7,033 nt of DNA from NCBI GenBank assembly GCA_015662475.1, contig DQUB01000185.1, positions 1-7,033 on the forward strand. The letters are read 5' to 3'. Each line of letters begins with the position of its first letter. Positions within the stretch are counted from its first letter, which is position 1. Under the pieces are notes generated by a model that saw nothing but the letters and a program-made list of their open reading frames with translations, searched no databases and had not been told where the DNA came from. This document shows, one piece after another, positions 5,565-7,033 of this stretch. Source of the DNA: Pyrodictium sp. (GTDB lineage: Archaea; Thermoproteota; Thermoprotei_A; Sulfolobales; Pyrodictiaceae). Both the position numbers and the translations under genes were made by a program.

Positions 5565-5594
5565 AAAAAAGTTGGTATTTCTAAAAACGTTGGT
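5565..5594 (-). terminator. Duplicated T-run terminator of prolyl-tRNA synthetase
   Basis: On the minus strand downstream of the stop, two near-copies of ACCAAC(G)TTTTT follow one another: one ends in five T (5587-5583) and the other in six T (5570-5565). Archaeal RNA polymerase terminates at short T-tracts, often in series, without needing a hairpin. They lie 25-47 bases past the stop codon. Confidence 0.55.
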
Positions 5595-5611
5595 GGATGG
5601 CGATTGAACAT

Positions 5612-7033
5612 TTAATAGGTTTTTGCAAGTCTGAGTATGGTTACAGCAGGTTTTCCGCAAATTGGACACTTTAGTCCTCGAATCCACGATGGCTCTTCGT
5701 CGATAGGTGTGCCTAGTACTCTAGCGTCAACCTCTTCTTCAAATCTACGTCCACACCTCTCATTACCACACCATGGAACTTCTACAATACCCCTCTCTTT
5801 TTCAAGCACGTTTCTAGCTTCTTCGATGCTCTTAACGCGTTTAATATGAGACTTAAACCATTCCCATGCTCTCTGCTTAATGTTTGCAGATATGTCGTCG
5901 AGTATACGAGCAACACTCTCTTCGAGACGGTCTAATCCAACCTTAAGCTTTTCAAGGGTATCCCTACGTACGACAACCACACTCTTCTCTTGCACTTCTC
6001 TAGGCCCAATCTCGATTCTCAAAGGCACACCTTTAGCTTCCCACTCGTAGTATTTTCTGCCAGGTCTAACATCCATACGCCAGTCAATATGTACTCTAAA
6101 GCCTTTTGCACTAAGCCTCTTAGCAACTTCTTCTACAAGTTGTCTTTGTTCCTCTGGTATAGAGCCTCCAACTGGTATGGGGATTATAACAACTTGTATT
6201 GGTGCGACAATAGGTGGTAGTACAGCCCCTCTATCATCGCCATGAATAGATATTACAGTTGCAATGATTCTGTCTGAGATACCATAGCTTGTCTGCCAAG
6301 CGTAGTCGAGGGTTTCGTCGGGAAGCTGTATTCGCACCTCGAATGGTATGGTGAAGTTCTGGCCAAGATGATGGACAGTACCTATTTGCAATGCTTTGCC
6401 ATCTGGTAAAAGTGTGTCGAAAGCTATGGTGTAGAGAGCTCCAGCAAACTTGTCCCAGTCAGGCCTTCTACTAATAACATAGGGGATTCCTAATGCATCG
6501 AATATTCTCTTGTAAAGGCTTATTGCTTCGCCAATCTGTCTCTCAGCATCTTCGTAGCTTGCATGGACGGTATGAGCCTCTTTAAATGTTGTAACCTCTC
6601 TCAATCTTATCATTGGCCTTGTAGCTTTGGTCTCGTAGCGGAAAATATTGACTATCTGATAATACTTTTTTGGAAGCTGTTTGTAACTCTTTATCCAAAA
6701 GCTCTCCATGTACGAGATGCATGTTTCGCTGGTTGGCCTCAATGCCAGCTTGAGATCTAGCTCTTCCAAACCTGCTCGAGTTACCCAAAATACTTCTGCC
6801 TCAAAACCCTTAATGTGCTCACTCTCTTTTTTCAAAAGGGTTTCCGGTATAAGTAGTGGTAGGAGAATCTCCTCGTGTCCCGTGGAATCAAGAACTTCGC
6901 GTATAAGCTCGACTATATACCTCCTAAGCTTGAAGCCGTAAGGTAGCCAAATGCCAACCCCCTTTACAGGATAACGGCCATAGTCGTAGAATTCACCAAC
7001 TTCTAAGACCCAGTCAAACCAGCGAGCAAACTC
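5612..7033 (-). CDS. proS: Prolyl-tRNA synthetase, archaeal/eukaryotic type, 5' end outside window
   Basis: The frame is open from the window edge to TAA at 5612-5614, giving 473 residues. Family length is about 480, so only the extreme N-terminus is missing. The visible start, EFARWFDWVLEVGEFYDYGR, matches residues near the start of archaeal ProRS. Class II landmarks, numbered from the first visible residue: the LLIPETLLKKESEHIKGF region (59-76), RPTSE (99-103), motif 2 FRYETKATRPMIRLRE (131-146), and motif 3 with GDDRGAVLPP (265-274). An anticodon-binding domain follows, then the archaeal C-terminal zinc domain with Cys422, Cys427, Cys456 and Cys459. The protein ends AKTY, with the terminal tyrosine typical of this type. 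It charges tRNA-Pro with proline in the cytoplasm. All catalytic motifs are intact. The gene stands on the strand opposite the aminopeptidase/TrmY pair and ends in T-run terminators. Confidence 0.97.
   Translation of the reverse strand, partial: EFARWFDWVLEVGEFYDYGRYPVKGVGIWLPYGFKLRRYIVELIREVLDSTGHEEILLPLLIPETLLKKESEHIKGFEAEVFWVTRAGLEELDLKLALRPTSETCISYMESFWIKSYKQLPKKYYQIVNIFRYETKATRPMIRLREVTTFKEAHTVHASYEDAERQIGEAISLYKRIFDALGIPYVISRRPDWDKFAGALYTIAFDTLLPDGKALQIGTVHHLGQNFTIPFEVRIQLPDETLDYAWQTSYGISDRIIATVISIHGDDRGAVLPPIVAPIQVVIIPIPVGGSIPEEQRQLVEEVAKRLSAKGFRVHIDWRMDVRPGRKYYEWEAKGVPLRIEIGPREVQEKSVVVVRRDTLEKLKVGLDRLEESVARILDDISANIKQRAWEWFKSHIKRVKSIEEARNVLEKERGIVEVPWCGNERCGRRFEEEVDARVLGTPIDEEPSWIRGLKCPICGKPAVTILRLAKTY

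Larger units (their letters stand above)
5409..5611 (-). other. Intergenic region upstream of the ribbon-helix-helix gene
   Basis: These 203 bases between the prolyl-tRNA synthetase stop and the ribbon-helix-helix start hold no convincing gene. They contain the duplicated T-run terminators (5565-5594), a direct repeat of GGTAACA (5484-5509), and a weak TATA-like element (5439-5446). The longest minus-strand frame starting at ATG here (5510 to 5442, 22 residues) does not look protein-like. Confidence 0.6.

Noticed and set aside
1..7033. tRNA or rRNA genes, CRISPR arrays, insertion sequences, attachment sites.
   Set aside because: No T-loop-like motif with matching stems, no regularly spaced repeats, no transposase frame and no terminal inverted repeats were seen.

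Overview
The window reads as a chromosomal segment of a hyperthermophilic archaeon, most likely a crenarchaeote of the Desulfurococcales/Pyrodictiaceae type. Four things point there: an archaeal-type prolyl-tRNA synthetase with a Cys4 zinc tail and terminal tyrosine; a TrmY-like SPOUT protein; a gene pair for di-myo-inositol phosphate (DIP), a solute made by organisms growing near or above 80 C; and many GTG/TTG starts with AGA/AGG, CTA and ATA codons. No RNA gene, CRISPR array, transposon or prophage is visible. The genus is inference.

Left block (1-2762, all minus strand; read from high to low coordinates): a homocitrate/isopropylmalate-synthase family enzyme with a C-terminal Lrp/AsnC-like ligand-binding domain, then after 68 bases a CDP-alcohol phosphotransferase (DIPP synthase), whose 3' end overlaps by 35 bases the start of a CTP:inositol-1-phosphate cytidylyltransferase that leaves the window at base 1. 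The last two genes together would turn inositol-1-phosphate and CTP into CDP-inositol and then phosphorylated DIP. They are separate genes in the opposite order to the fused Archaeoglobus enzyme.

Middle block (2965-5215, plus strand): a divergent 202-base spacer, then a DUF4910/M28-like zinc aminopeptidase overlapping a TrmY-family methyltransferase. The overlap suggests translational coupling. The spacer also carries an unexpectedly protein-like hydrophobic minus-strand frame.

Right block (5216-7033, minus strand): prolyl-tRNA synthetase lacking only its extreme N-terminus, followed by duplicated T-run terminators, a 203-base spacer, and a 58-residue ribbon-helix-helix protein gene at 5232-5408. 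The ribbon-helix-helix gene converges on the TrmY gene with 16 bases between the stops. A perfect 11-bp-arm palindrome covers its last codons and probably terminates both transcripts.

The points most worth a second look are the small ribbon-helix-helix gene with its palindrome of alternating half-sites, the split and overlapping DIP genes, the altered cofactor loop of the TrmY-like protein, the hydrophobic frame in the divergent spacer, and a block of shifted codon use inside the aminopeptidase gene.
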